From: an uncultured Bacilli bacterium
Lineage (GTDB): Bacteria; Bacillota_I; Bacilli_A; RF39; UBA660
NCBI GenBank assembly: GCA_934149245.1
Contig: CAKPER010000003.1
Coordinates: 8,175-72,174 of the forward strand
Direction of reading: 5' to 3'
DNA length: 64,000 nt
Shown: one piece after another, positions 41,100 through 50,359 of the stretch
Position numbering within the stretch: the stretch's first letter is position 1
Layout of the letters: the number at the start of each line of letters is the position of its first letter
Translations under genes and position numbers: made by a program
Notes under the pieces: model-generated
Seen by the model: the letters and a program-made list of their open reading frames with translations, nothing else
The model's database searches: none
Told to the model about the DNA's origin: nothing

Positions 41100-41705
41100 T
41101 TAAACACCATACTTATAAGTTTTGTAGTTGTTATAAGGTAACCCAAATATTTTATACGTAACAGGTAAAATACTGATTACAACTTCTAACATACCAATTA
41201 ATAAATAATTAACTATAGAATAATTATGACATATTATAATTATAATAGTATAAATTATTCCTAGAATAGAACTAATTGATTTAAATCTCATTCTTTTTCT
41301 TTTATTAATGAGTGGTCTTTTATAAGTATCAGCAGGGGCGTATAATATAATACAAACGTTACATATTAATGAACATGTAATCAAGAATTCAGCAGGAAAG
41401 ATAACATATTTACATATTAATGCTCCTCCTAAGAATAAGATAGATGATGATATTAAACAATATATACTCTTAGTAGCATGTATCCCAAAAGCTTGTGATC
41501 TGATTATGTTATACATAAGTAATAATATCAGTGTTTCTTTCAAGATTCCTAACAAATATGCAAGTGCAAATATTACAATTAACTTACTAAAAGTTAAGTA
41601 AATTCCTTCGAGTCCGTAAGCAATCATTTCCAAATCATCTTGGCTATATTTCTTATCAGAATTTTTAATAAGATTCATTGAAGTCTCCAAGAATTTTTTT
41701 TTCAT
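41100..41705 (-). CDS. agrB: AgrB membrane endopeptidase
   Basis: A protein of 201 residues with about six membrane helices. The catalytic His and Cys lie in RSQAFGIHATKSIYC, with the His-x6-Cys spacing of AgrB. It cuts the AgrD precursor and forms the thiolactone. It is on the minus strand, converging on agrA-agrC across a bidirectional terminator, whereas agr genes usually form one operon. GGTGAT lies before the ATG. Confidence 0.88.
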   Translation of the reverse strand: MKKKFLETSMNLIKNSDKKYSQDDLEMIAYGLEGIYLTFSKLIVIFALAYLLGILKETLILLLMYNIIRSQAFGIHATKSIYCLISSSILFLGGALICKYVIFPAEFLITCSLICNVCIILYAPADTYKRPLINKRKRMRFKSISSILGIIYTIIIIICHNYSIVNYLLIGMLEVVISILPVTYKIFGLPYNNYKTYKYGV

Positions 41706-41725
41706 TCTATCACCAACTTGCCATA

Positions 41726-41819
41726 ATTATACTCTTGGTTTTGCTATTTGTATTAAAAGTATGTATATAAAGAGTAGTACATAACTTATTAAGTAAAAAA
41801 TAACTTTTAAATTAACTGT
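41726..41819 (-). promoter_or_regulatory. agrBD promoter with possible LytTR (AgrA) sites
   Basis: TATAAT on the minus strand (41726-41731) has no good -35 box at the usual distance, which suggests an activator. Upstream (41780-41819), the minus strand has three AGTTA-containing motifs, one reading ACAGTTAAT, similar to AgrA/LytTR half-sites. Their spacing (12 and 19) is not the regular 21 bases, so the operator call is tentative. Confidence 0.3.
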
Positions 41820-41871
41820 TTTTTTCATTTACAATACATATTTTAATTTTAATTTAAATTATAATATTTTC

Positions 41872-41900
41872 TTGTTTCTAAAAAAAAATTATGATATAAT
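41872..41900 (+). promoter_or_regulatory. Putative promoter for the 41925 operon
   Basis: TTGTTT (41872-41877), a 17-base spacer, then TATAAT (41895-41900), 24 bases before ATG. It is divergent from the agrB promoter. Confidence 0.6.
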
Positions 41901-41924
41901 ACACTTATGATAGGAGGAGAATAA

Positions 41925-42209
41925 ATGGGGAATACAAGAAGAATAACTTTAATCGATGGCTATCGTGAAGTTGGGGAAGTAGATTTAATATGTGCTTTTA
42001 CAATACCAGATTATTCAGAAAAATATATTATTTATACAAAAAATGAAAAAGATAGAGATGGAAATACTATAATATACTCTGGAAAAATAATATCAATTGG
42101 TCAAAAACAATTTATTGAAAATATTAAAGAAGGATCAGAATGGGAAAAATTAAAAGAAATAATGAAAACCATTGCTAAATACAGTTTAGAAGGTGAAAAT
42201 AATGTATAA
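41925..42209 (+). CDS. DUF1292-like small protein
   Basis: A protein of 94 residues. The pattern GEVDLICAFTIPDYSEKYII, then an acidic loop, then GKIISIGQKQFIENIK, resembles DUF1292 (YrzB-like) proteins of Firmicutes, small beta-rich proteins of unknown function. GGAGGAG lies before the ATG. Its 3' end overlaps the next gene by eight bases, so the two are coupled. The family call is moderate because only the strand pattern fits. Confidence 0.45.
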   Translation: MGNTRRITLIDGYREVGEVDLICAFTIPDYSEKYIIYTKNEKDRDGNTIIYSGKIISIGQKQFIENIKEGSEWEKLKEIMKTIAKYSLEGENNV

Positions 42210-42966
42210 CAGTCAAAATAGAATTAGAAATATTGAACTCCCTGAAAATTTGTTTTCTAATTTAGGAGAAAGTAAAAAAAGCAAAAAGATAATATCAGAA
42301 GAAAATGATATTATTAAGAAATATACTGAAAAATATAAAGAAAATGATTTGAAATTAACTAACTATTCTAATCGTAAAGAATACCGAAATAGAATTAATA
42401 ATATGTATAATAATATCAAAGATATGACGCCAATTGATAATGAAATTAATGATACTCTTTATTTTAATAATTATATTGAAAAAGGCATTGTTGTAAAACC
42501 AAAAGTTTCTTCTCTAAAACAGTTTTGGACAGAATATAGATTAATAAAAAATGAAAAAAAATTACCAAAATATCATTTAGAAACTGAACATTTAAATGTA
42601 TTTGATGATAAGGAAAAAGATAATGAAGAAATACATTTAGAAAAAACAAGAGAAAATAATGAAAAAGATATTAGTAAGAAATTAGATAATTTTGATAAAC
42701 TTTTTGAAGCATTATCTACTAGAGTTGAAGAAATTAACGAATATATTGATGAATTAAAAGAAATGCGTATAAACATTGATGCATCAAATACAAAATTACA
42801 AGAAGATCAAGAAAAACTACAAAAAGAAAGAAAAAGCTTTATAGATTATAAAAATGAAGAAGAAGAAAAACTACAAAAAGAAAAAGAAAGTCTAAAAACA
42901 AATTACGATAGATTACAAACAATAATAGATGATTTAGATAAAAAATTAAACGAATTAGATAATTAA
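42202..42966 (+). CDS. Coiled-coil protein of unknown function
   Basis: A protein of 254 residues. The first ~130 residues are polar with no recognised domain. From ~155 to the end there is a long coiled coil with repeated [20 protein letters not shown] heptads. No signal or membrane segment is present. ATG at 42202 lies inside the last codons of the DUF1292-like gene after GAAGGTG. It may be a scaffold or cytoskeletal partner. A terminator follows immediately. Confidence 0.55.
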   Translation: MYNSQNRIRNIELPENLFSNLGESKKSKKIISEENDIIKKYTEKYKENDLKLTNYSNRKEYRNRINNMYNNIKDMTPIDNEINDTLYFNNYIEKGIVVKPKVSSLKQFWTEYRLIKNEKKLPKYHLETEHLNVFDDKEKDNEEIHLEKTRENNEKDISKKLDNFDKLFEALSTRVEEINEYIDELKEMRINIDASNTKLQEDQEKLQKERKSFIDYKNEEEEKLQKEKESLKTNYDRLQTIIDDLDKKLNELDN

Positions 42967-42994
42967 AGCTAAAGTTTTTTCTTTAGCTTATTTT
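42966..42994 (+). terminator. Terminator before xfp
   Basis: AAGCTAAAG (42966-42974) pairs with CTTTAGCTT (42981-42989), then ATTTT. Confidence 0.8.
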
Positions 42995-43012
42995 AAAAAT
43001 ATGGAGGCAAAA

Positions 43013-45343
43013 ATGGGAAAAGAATTAGAAAAAATAGATGCTTATTGGAGAGCTGCTAATTATTTATCAGCTTGTCAACTATATCTTTTAGATAACCCCT
43101 TACTAAAAAGAAGTTTATCTCTAAAGGATATTAAACATAAGATAGTAGGTCATTGGGGAACAACTCCTGGTCAAAATTTTATATATGTTCATTTAAATAG
43201 GGTAATCAAAAAGTATGATTTAAATATGATTTATATTTCTGGACCAGGACATGGTGGTCAAGCTGCTGTATCTAATGCTTACTTAGAGGGAACATATAGT
43301 GAAATTTATCCAAATATTACTCAAGATGAAATTGGTTTAAAAAAATTATTTAAGCAATTTTCATTTCCTGGTGGTATTTCCTCTCACGTTGCTCCAGAAA
43401 CTCCAGGTTCAATAAATGAAGGAGGAGAATTAGGATATAGTATGGCTCATGCTTATGGTGCAGTGTTAGATAATCCAAGTTTAATAGCGGCTTGTGTTAT
43501 AGGAGATGGTGAACTAGAAACTGGACCATTACAAGCATCTCTTCAAATAAATAAGATTATAAATCCAAAAACTGATGGAGTAGTACTTCCTATATTGCAT
43601 TTAAATGGTTATAAAATAGCAAATCCAACAATATTTTCAAGAATAACAGATATGGAATTAGATGACTATTTTAGAGGTTGTGGATATTTACCATTTTATG
43701 TGGAAGGTAGCGATCCTGAATATATGCACAAAAAGATGTCTGAGGTATTAGATGAAGTAATTGAAAAAATACAAGATATTAAATATAAAAAATCAAATAA
43801 AAGACCACGTTGGCCAATGATAATACTTCGTTCTCCAAAAGGATGGACTGGTCCTAAAGAAGTAGATGGAAAACAAATAGAAGGAACATTTCGTTCACAC
43901 CAAGTACCTATAGATAACATAAATAGCCGTGAAAAATTAGAATTATTAGAAAATTGGTTGAAAAGCTATCATCCAGAAGAATTATTTGATAAAAATGGAA
44001 AATTAATAGATGAACTTCAAGAACTAGCACCAATAGGAAATAAACGTATGAGTGCTAATCCTAATACAAATGGTGGTAAATTATTGAAAGAATTAAATTT
44101 ACCTGATTTTAGAAATTATAAAATTGTAGCAAATCATGGCGAAACTACTGCTCAAGATATGATGGAGTTAGGTTCATATATAAGGGACATAATAAAATTA
44201 AATAAAGATAAGCATAACTTTCGTATTTTTGCTCCAGACGAGACACTATCTAATCGCCTAAATTATGTATTTGAAACGACAAATAGAAAGTGGAATGCTA
44301 AAAAAATAGAAAATGATGAATATTTAAGTGCTGATGGAGTGGTAATAGATTCTATTCTTTCAGAGCATGTTTGTCAGGGATTACTTGAAGGATATTTATT
44401 AACAGGAAGACATGGATTTTTTACAAGTTACGAGGCTTTTATAAGAATAGTTGATTCTATGGCTAGTCAGCACGCTAAATGGTTGAAGGTTTCAAAACAA
44501 TTACCTTGGCGTAGACCAATATCATCATTAAATTATATTTTAACTTCTCACGTATGGCAGCAAGATCATAACGGTTACACTCATCAAGATCCAGGTTTTT
44601 TAAATCATTTAGTAACCAAAAAAGCTGACATAGTAAGAATTTATTTGCCACCAGACACTAATTGTTTACTTTCTTGTTTTAATCACTGTATAAAAAGTAA
44701 AGATTATATAAATGTTATGATAGCTTCAAAACATCCAAGACCTCAATGGTTAAACATGGAAGAAGCTGTAATTCATTGTACTCAAGGAATTGGAATATGG
44801 AATTGGGCAAGTAACGATCAAATGAGTGAGCCAGATATAGTAATGGCTTGTTGTGGTGATACTCCAACTCTAGAAATATTAGCAGCAACTTCTATTTTAA
44901 GAAAATATTTTAAAGAAATAAAAATAAGAGTAGTAAATGTTGTAGATTTAATGCGTCTACAATCAGAATATGAGCATCCACATGGACTTAGTGATGAAGA
45001 TTATGATTCTATCTTTACAAAGAATAAACCAATTATCTTTGCTTTCCATGGATATCCAAATTTAATTCATCAGCTAACATATAAAAGACATAATCAGGAT
45101 TTACATGTTCATGGATATAAAGAAGAAGGTACAATAACAACTCCATTTGATATGAGAGTACAAAATGGAATAGATAGATATCATTTAGTATTATCAGCAT
45201 TAAAGAGATTACCTAATTTAGGAAATAAAAGCGCTGTTTTAAGTCAAATGTGCCATGATAAGTTAGTGGAACATAGACAATATATAGATGAATATGGTAA
45301 AGATTTACCAGAAGTAGCAGAATGGAAATGGGAAGATAATTAA
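43013..45343 (+). CDS. xfp: Xylulose-5-phosphate/fructose-6-phosphate phosphoketolase
   Basis: A protein of 776 residues. It is thiamine-diphosphate dependent and splits xylulose 5-phosphate (and often fructose 6-phosphate) into acetyl phosphate and glyceraldehyde 3-phosphate or erythrose 4-phosphate. The cofactor motif GDGELETGP...[10 protein letters not shown] is intact. [10 protein letters not shown] and SGPGHGGQA are typical of Xfp. ATG at 43013 follows GGAGG; the ATG at 43001 overlaps that site. Acetyl phosphate yields ATP through acetate kinase, not in this window. It is a stand-alone gene near the ADI operon, another ATP-yielding route. Confidence 0.94.
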   Translation: MGKELEKIDAYWRAANYLSACQLYLLDNPLLKRSLSLKDIKHKIVGHWGTTPGQNFIYVHLNRVIKKYDLNMIYISGPGHGGQAAVSNAYLEGTYSEIYPNITQDEIGLKKLFKQFSFPGGISSHVAPETPGSINEGGELGYSMAHAYGAVLDNPSLIAACVIGDGELETGPLQASLQINKIINPKTDGVVLPILHLNGYKIANPTIFSRITDMELDDYFRGCGYLPFYVEGSDPEYMHKKMSEVLDEVIEKIQDIKYKKSNKRPRWPMIILRSPKGWTGPKEVDGKQIEGTFRSHQVPIDNINSREKLELLENWLKSYHPEELFDKNGKLIDELQELAPIGNKRMSANPNTNGGKLLKELNLPDFRNYKIVANHGETTAQDMMELGSYIRDIIKLNKDKHNFRIFAPDETLSNRLNYVFETTNRKWNAKKIENDEYLSADGVVIDSILSEHVCQGLLEGYLLTGRHGFFTSYEAFIRIVDSMASQHAKWLKVSKQLPWRRPISSLNYILTSHVWQQDHNGYTHQDPGFLNHLVTKKADIVRIYLPPDTNCLLSCFNHCIKSKDYINVMIASKHPRPQWLNMEEAVIHCTQGIGIWNWASNDQMSEPDIVMACCGDTPTLEILAATSILRKYFKEIKIRVVNVVDLMRLQSEYEHPHGLSDEDYDSIFTKNKPIIFAFHGYPNLIHQLTYKRHNQDLHVHGYKEEGTITTPFDMRVQNGIDRYHLVLSALKRLPNLGNKSAVLSQMCHDKLVEHRQYIDEYGKDLPEVAEWKWEDN

Positions 45344-45367
45344 AGTTAACCCATATATTAATTTAGT

Positions 45368-45700
45368 ATGAATTTAGTTTATAACCAGGAAAAAATACCC
45401 GTTACAATAACAAAAAATAAAAATATAATGCGCTATAAATTTCCTAAACTCTACTATGCTATAATTATAGAAGATTGTAATAGGTATAGTTCAATTGCCT
45501 CTAAACAACGAGTAGATATAGTAATGACTGATAATGACTTAAAAATATTATCCTACAAAAAAGAAATGCATGAAAATACTGTATATGAGAATAAAATAGC
45601 TACTAAAACAGTTCTCTTGCCATTAAACTCATTTCCCAATCTTCAGCTAGAACAAAAGTTTGAATTAGAAAATACTAAAACAAATATTAAAAAATTCTGA
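45368..45700 (+). CDS. Possible DUF192-like small protein
   Basis: A protein of 110 residues without signal peptide. The central segment CNRYSSIASKQRVDIVMTD followed by LKILSYKKEM resembles a shortened DUF192 domain, where a conserved Cys precedes a hydrophobic strand and an ILxxK motif. No clear ribosome binding site is found, so expression may depend on read-through from xfp, 24 bases upstream. The function is unknown. The family is tentative. Confidence 0.4.
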   Translation: MNLVYNQEKIPVTITKNKNIMRYKFPKLYYAIIIEDCNRYSSIASKQRVDIVMTDNDLKILSYKKEMHENTVYENKIATKTVLLPLNSFPNLQLEQKFELENTKTNIKKF

Positions 45701-45733
45701 ATGTTACATACAAAAAATAAGGGAGTGAGAATT

Positions 45734-46354
45734 ATGAGTAAAAAAAAGTGTTTATTATCAATACTAGTGATGTTATTAATTGTAGTAATTTCTTTAATAA
45801 CATATAAAGTACAAAATAATCAATCTTTAATAATTGATAATATAGCTTATAACATACTAGTAGAAAATTTAAGAAATCCTACTCTAACAATTTTTATGAA
45901 ATTAGTTACTTCTCTGATTAATGCCTCAGTAGTAATTTTTATTTCAATTATATTGTTAATAGTTATAAAACCAAAAAAAATAGCTGTAACTGTACCAATA
46001 AATTTAAGTATTATCACAATTTTAAATCAATTACTGAAACTTATCTTTAAACGTCCAAGACCATCTGGATATAGATTATTAGAAATAGGAGGATATAGTT
46101 TTCCAAGTGGACATGCAATGGTCAGTATGGCTTTTTATGGCTTTTTAGCATATTTATCTTATTGCTATATAGAAAATAAGTATCTAAAATATTTATTTAT
46201 GATATTAAATATTTTTATAATAATATCAATAGGAATAAGCAGAATATATTTAGGTGTTCACTATTGTAGTGATATAGTTGTAGGTTATAGCGTATCACTA
46301 ATATATTTAATACTATATGTAAAAATATTAAAAAAAGTAAATGTTTTAAATTAA
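45734..46354 (+). CDS. PAP2-type phosphatase, PgpB-like
   Basis: A protein of 206 residues with about six membrane helices. The three phosphatase motifs are present: KLIFKRPRPSG, SFPSGHAM and SRIYLGVHYCSD. Such enzymes remove phosphate from undecaprenyl pyrophosphate or phosphatidic acid-like lipids at the outer face of the membrane. ATG at 45734 follows GGGAGTG. It is the only lipid-phosphate phosphatase in the window and may recycle the wall carrier lipid. Confidence 0.83.
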   Translation: MSKKKCLLSILVMLLIVVISLITYKVQNNQSLIIDNIAYNILVENLRNPTLTIFMKLVTSLINASVVIFISIILLIVIKPKKIAVTVPINLSIITILNQLLKLIFKRPRPSGYRLLEIGGYSFPSGHAMVSMAFYGFLAYLSYCYIENKYLKYLFMILNIFIIISIGISRIYLGVHYCSDIVVGYSVSLIYLILYVKILKKVNVLN

Positions 46355-46433
46355 AATCCCAAAATAAACCATAATTGTTTTATAATTATTTGAAATTTAA
46401 ATCATAAAATGAAGAAGAAAAGGAGAAGTAGAG

Positions 46434-47795
46434 ATGAAAAAAAACGGAAATGATAACTTAGACGAAGAAAAAAAACAACTAGAAAAGCGATTGAAAGAAA
46501 TAAAAGAAGAAGAAAAGAAAAATAAGAAAAAAATAAGGGGTAGAGTACTAAGAAAAACTAAGCTAAGTAGTAATACTAAAAACAATGATGAAGCTAAAAC
46601 TATAGAGTATATTGAACCTAGTGTGGAAAATAATGACTTTAGTAGCTATACAAATGCTAATTATAATACTTCACGTTCAAAAATAAAAGATAATAATAGT
46701 AACATGAATATGAGTGTTTTAATTATAATAGTAATAATTGTTTCTGTTATTAGTGGATTAATAGGAGCATTAATAGTAACAAAATTAAATGGAGGAACAA
46801 CTACAACTGGTGGAGTTACAACAAGTAGTGTCAAGTTAACTGAAACAAATTCAATAGCAGATTCTGTTGAAAAAGTTTATGACTCAGTAGTTGTAGTAGA
46901 AGGTTACTCAAAAAAACAATTGTCATCAACTGGAACAGGATTTGTCTACAAGAAAGCAAATGGGAAAGCTTATATAATGACTAATAGCCATGTAGTATCA
47001 GATTGTGAAACAGTAAAAGTATTATTTACAAATGGTGATGAGCTAGAAACAACTATAGTAGGTAATGATACTTACTCAGATATAGCTGTTCTAAGTGTAA
47101 AGGATTCTGATAAAATTAAATCAGCTACAATGGGGGCAAGTAAAAAATCTAAAGTAGGTGACACTATATTTGCAGTTGGTTCACCTGAAGGAGCTGATTA
47201 TGCAGGAACAGTCACCAAAGGAGTATTATCAGGAAAAGATAGATTAGTAGCTGTAGCATTATCAAATAGTACTAGTTCTGATTATTATATGAATGTTTTA
47301 CAGACAGATACAGCAATTAACCCTGGTAATAGTGGTGGCCCATTATGTAACATTAACGGAGAAGTAATTGGTATTACAAATATGAAATTAGTAGAAGATT
47401 CAGTAGAAGGAATGGGATTTGCAATTCCTATTGAAGATGCGTTAACTTATGCTAATACATTAGAAAAAAATGGAAAAATCGAAAGACCATATGTAGGAAT
47501 AAGTATGCTAGATATAACTAATGATTATTATTTATGGCAAGCTGGCATAACATTACCTGAAAATGTAACAGCAGGAGTAGCGGTATACAGTGTAGAAAAA
47601 GATTCACCAGCAGAAAAAGCGGGCTTAAAAAAAGGTGATATTATAACGAAAATAGAAGATAAAAAAACAGATAATTTAGCAGAATTTAGATATCAACTAT
47701 ATAAACATTCTCCTAATGATAAAATAAAAATAACTTATATTAGAGATGGTAAAGAAGAATCAACTACCATAACATTAGGTGAAAATAAGAATTAA
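46434..47795 (+). CDS. htrA: HtrA/DegP-like membrane serine protease
   Basis: A protein of 453 residues. A charged cytoplasmic N-terminus (~1-95) with Lys/Glu repeats, one membrane helix (~98-122), a trypsin-like domain with His186 (TNSHVV), Asp216 (YSDIAVL) and Ser300 (GNSGGPL), and one C-terminal PDZ domain (~355-445) are seen. It degrades or refolds damaged exported proteins at the outer membrane face. All three catalytic residues are intact. The architecture matches HtrA/YkdA of Bacilli, with a longer cytoplasmic part. AAGGAG lies upstream. Confidence 0.92.
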   Translation: MKKNGNDNLDEEKKQLEKRLKEIKEEEKKNKKKIRGRVLRKTKLSSNTKNNDEAKTIEYIEPSVENNDFSSYTNANYNTSRSKIKDNNSNMNMSVLIIIVIIVSVISGLIGALIVTKLNGGTTTTGGVTTSSVKLTETNSIADSVEKVYDSVVVVEGYSKKQLSSTGTGFVYKKANGKAYIMTNSHVVSDCETVKVLFTNGDELETTIVGNDTYSDIAVLSVKDSDKIKSATMGASKKSKVGDTIFAVGSPEGADYAGTVTKGVLSGKDRLVAVALSNSTSSDYYMNVLQTDTAINPGNSGGPLCNINGEVIGITNMKLVEDSVEGMGFAIPIEDALTYANTLEKNGKIERPYVGISMLDITNDYYLWQAGITLPENVTAGVAVYSVEKDSPAEKAGLKKGDIITKIEDKKTDNLAEFRYQLYKHSPNDKIKITYIRDGKEESTTITLGENKN

Positions 47796-47848
47796 GAAAA
47801 ATAAATTGATTCTAATATTTCAAGAATTTTAATATTATGTAAAAAAAG

Positions 47849-47878
47849 ATTTTCAACAATTGTTGGAGATTTTTTTTG
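47849..47878 (+). terminator. Terminator after htrA
   Basis: An ATTTTCAAC / GTTGGAGAT stem with two G-T pairs and an AATT loop, followed by eight T. An A run before it could serve the other strand. Confidence 0.65.
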
Positions 47879-48042
47879 ACCTCTGTAATTTTGTATTTAT
47901 TTTTACTAAGTTTACTAAATAAAAATAAATAATATCTTCTATTTAAAAATAAATATTTTCAACAATTGTAAGAGAAATATACTAGTTTAGAATAATATAT
48001 TCTTTTTAGTTAAAAATAATAAATGGAAAAATGGAAAAAAGG
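47879..48042. other. AT-rich gap upstream of arcA
   Basis: Part of a 330-base stretch without a gene. A second copy of the TTTCAACAATTGT motif occurs at about 47956-47968, also in the htrA terminator; both may be chance AT-rich hairpins. No ArgR, CcpA or Crp/Fnr site can be assigned by eye. Confidence 0.5.
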
Positions 48043-48070
48043 TTTACTTTAATTTTTAATTTGTTATAAT
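48043..48070 (+). promoter_or_regulatory. Putative promoter of the arc operon
   Basis: TTTACT (48043-48048), a 16-base spacer, then TATAAT (48065-48070), 55 bases before arcA. AAATGGAAAA is repeated just upstream, with unclear meaning. Confidence 0.6.
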
Positions 48071-48125
48071 TATGATAGATAGATAGAGAAGTTCTATTAT
48101 CAAAAAGAGTAAAAGGAGAGATAAA

Positions 48126-49373
48126 GTGAGTAATATTTATGTAAAAAGTGAAATAGGAAAGTTAAAGAAAGTTTTACTTCATAGACCAGGTAAAGAGTTG
48201 TTAAACTTGACACCTGATACTTTAAGTGAATTATTATTTGATGATATTCCTTATTTACAAGATGCTCAAAAAGAACATGATGCTTTTGCAAAAGCATTGA
48301 TAGATAACGGAATTGAGGTTGTCTATTTAGAAGATTTAGTTAGTGAGGTTATAGGAAGTAGTGAAAAAATTCGTGATAAATTTATAAAACAATTTATAAA
48401 AGAAGCTGGAATAACTACTATTAAGTATAGTACCCTAACATATAATTTTTTAAATGGTATAAAAAGTCCTAAAAAATTAGTTCTAAAAACAATGGAAGGA
48501 ATTCAAATTAAAGATATTCCTAAAAAGAAAAGGGATATTGAAAAAACATTAGTTGATTTAGTAGAGAAACCCGAAAAATTCATAGCACCACCTATGCCAA
48601 ATTTATATTTTACTAGAGATAATTTTGCTAGTGTTGGTACAGGAGTAAATCTAAATCATATGTATTCTAAAACAAGAAATAGAGAATGTATTTATGCAGA
48701 ATATGTGTTTAAATATCATAAAGATTTTAAAGATACACCACTATATTACAACAGAGAATATGATTGGCATACCGAAGGTGGAGATGTTCTAAATATTAAT
48801 AACAAAATCATTGCTGTTGGTATTTCTCAAAGAACAGAACCAGCTGCTATAGATCAAATGGCCAAAAATTTCTTTAAAGATCCTACTTGTGAAATTGAAA
48901 CAATATTGGCTTTTAATATCCCTGTTTCAAGGGCTTTCATGCATTTAGATACAGTGTTTACCCAAATAGATAAATATACATTTACATATCATCCAGGTAT
49001 TTCTGATACTTTACAAGTCTATGAAATAACTGAAGGTTTTGATCCAACAACTTTTGAGGATTTAAACGTTAAAGAGGTAAAAGGTTCATTGTCAGATATT
49101 CTTGAGAAATATTTACACCACCCAGTAACACTAATACCATGTGCTGGTGGCGATAAAGTAGCTTCAGAACGTGAACAATGGAATGATGGTTCTAATACAT
49201 TATGTATAGCTCCAGGAACGGTTGTAGTTTATGATAGAAATAATGTAACAAATAATGAACTTCGTAAAGCTGGATTAAAAGTAATAGAAGTACATGGTTC
49301 TGAGTTAGGTCGTGGTCGTGGCGGCCCTAGATGTATGTCTATGCCACTAGTAAGGGATGATGTTGAATGGTAG
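48126..49373 (+). CDS. arcA: Arginine deiminase
   Basis: A protein of 415 residues that hydrolyses arginine to citrulline and ammonia, the first step of the ADI pathway. Catalytic Cys403 lies in [11 protein letters not shown] at the C-terminus, and [10 protein letters not shown] and HLDTVFT (His and Asp) are present. The start is GTG after GGAGAG. It overlaps arcB by seven bases and leads the operon arcA-arcB-arcC/transporter. It also raises pH through ammonia. Confidence 0.95.
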   Translation: MSNIYVKSEIGKLKKVLLHRPGKELLNLTPDTLSELLFDDIPYLQDAQKEHDAFAKALIDNGIEVVYLEDLVSEVIGSSEKIRDKFIKQFIKEAGITTIKYSTLTYNFLNGIKSPKKLVLKTMEGIQIKDIPKKKRDIEKTLVDLVEKPEKFIAPPMPNLYFTRDNFASVGTGVNLNHMYSKTRNRECIYAEYVFKYHKDFKDTPLYYNREYDWHTEGGDVLNINNKIIAVGISQRTEPAAIDQMAKNFFKDPTCEIETILAFNIPVSRAFMHLDTVFTQIDKYTFTYHPGISDTLQVYEITEGFDPTTFEDLNVKEVKGSLSDILEKYLHHPVTLIPCAGGDKVASEREQWNDGSNTLCIAPGTVVVYDRNNVTNNELRKAGLKVIEVHGSELGRGRGGPRCMSMPLVRDDVEW

Positions 49374-50359
49374 ATTTAAGAGGAAGAGATTTTCTAAAAT
49401 TATTAGATTATACTCCAGAAGAGATAAATTATCTTTTAAAAGTAGCTGAAAAATTAAAAAAGCAAAAAAGAACAGGTAATCAACACCGTCATCTAAAAGG
49501 AAAACAAATAGCAATGATTTTTGAAAAGGATTCCACTAGAACAAGATGTGCTTTTGAAGCTGGGGCTCATGATCTTGGAATGCAAGCAACTTACTTAGGA
49601 CCAACAGGCTCACAATTGGGAAAAAAGGAAACCATTGAAGATACTGCTAGAGTATTATCAAGTATGTATGATGGAATAGAATATAGAGGCTATGGTCAGG
49701 AAATTGTTGAAGCTTTAGCTAAATATAGTACTGTACCTGTATGGAATGGTCTGACAAATGAATTCCATCCAACTCAAATGTTAGCAGATGTTATGACAAT
49801 CAAAGAAGAATTTGGTGACCTAAAAGGAAGAAAATTAACATTTTTTGGGGATGCTAGAAACAATGTTGGTAATTCATTAATGGTAGTTTGCTCAAAACTT
49901 GGAATGAATTTTTGCTGTTGTGCTCCTAAAGAACTATGGCCAGATGAAAAATTAATATCAGAGTGTAAAGAAATATCTAAAGAAACATTAGCTACTATCA
50001 CTTTAACAGAGAATGTTGAAGAAGGAGCTAAGAATGCTGATGCAATATATACAGATGTATGGGTTTCTATGGGAGAGGCAATGGACTTATGGGAACAAAG
50101 AATTAAATTATTACAACCATATCAAGTGAATATGAAAGTTATGAAACAGGCAAAACCCAAAGCCATATTCTTACATTGCTTACCATCTTTTCATAATAAT
50201 GAAACAACAATTGGTAAGCAAATAGAAGAAAAATTTGGGTTAAAAGAAATGGAAGTTACAGATGAAGTATTTGAATCAACTCAATCACGTGTATTTGAAG
50301 AAGCAGAAAATAGATTGCATACAATAAAAGCTGTAATGTTGGAGACTTTGAAAAAATGA
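49367..50359 (+). CDS. arcB: Ornithine carbamoyltransferase, catabolic
   Basis: A protein of 330 residues. The carbamoyl-phosphate-binding motif DSTRTRC and the ornithine-binding HCLPSFHN are intact. In this operon it works in the reverse direction, citrulline plus phosphate giving ornithine and carbamoyl phosphate. The start codon lies inside the end of arcA (ATGGTAG overlap) and its stop overlaps the next start (ATGA), so the three genes are tightly coupled. The catabolic role is inferred from context, since sequence alone cannot separate ArcB from ArgF. Confidence 0.93.
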   Translation: MVDLRGRDFLKLLDYTPEEINYLLKVAEKLKKQKRTGNQHRHLKGKQIAMIFEKDSTRTRCAFEAGAHDLGMQATYLGPTGSQLGKKETIEDTARVLSSMYDGIEYRGYGQEIVEALAKYSTVPVWNGLTNEFHPTQMLADVMTIKEEFGDLKGRKLTFFGDARNNVGNSLMVVCSKLGMNFCCCAPKELWPDEKLISECKEISKETLATITLTENVEEGAKNADAIYTDVWVSMGEAMDLWEQRIKLLQPYQVNMKVMKQAKPKAIFLHCLPSFHNNETTIGKQIEEKFGLKEMEVTDEVFESTQSRVFEEAENRLHTIKAVMLETLKK

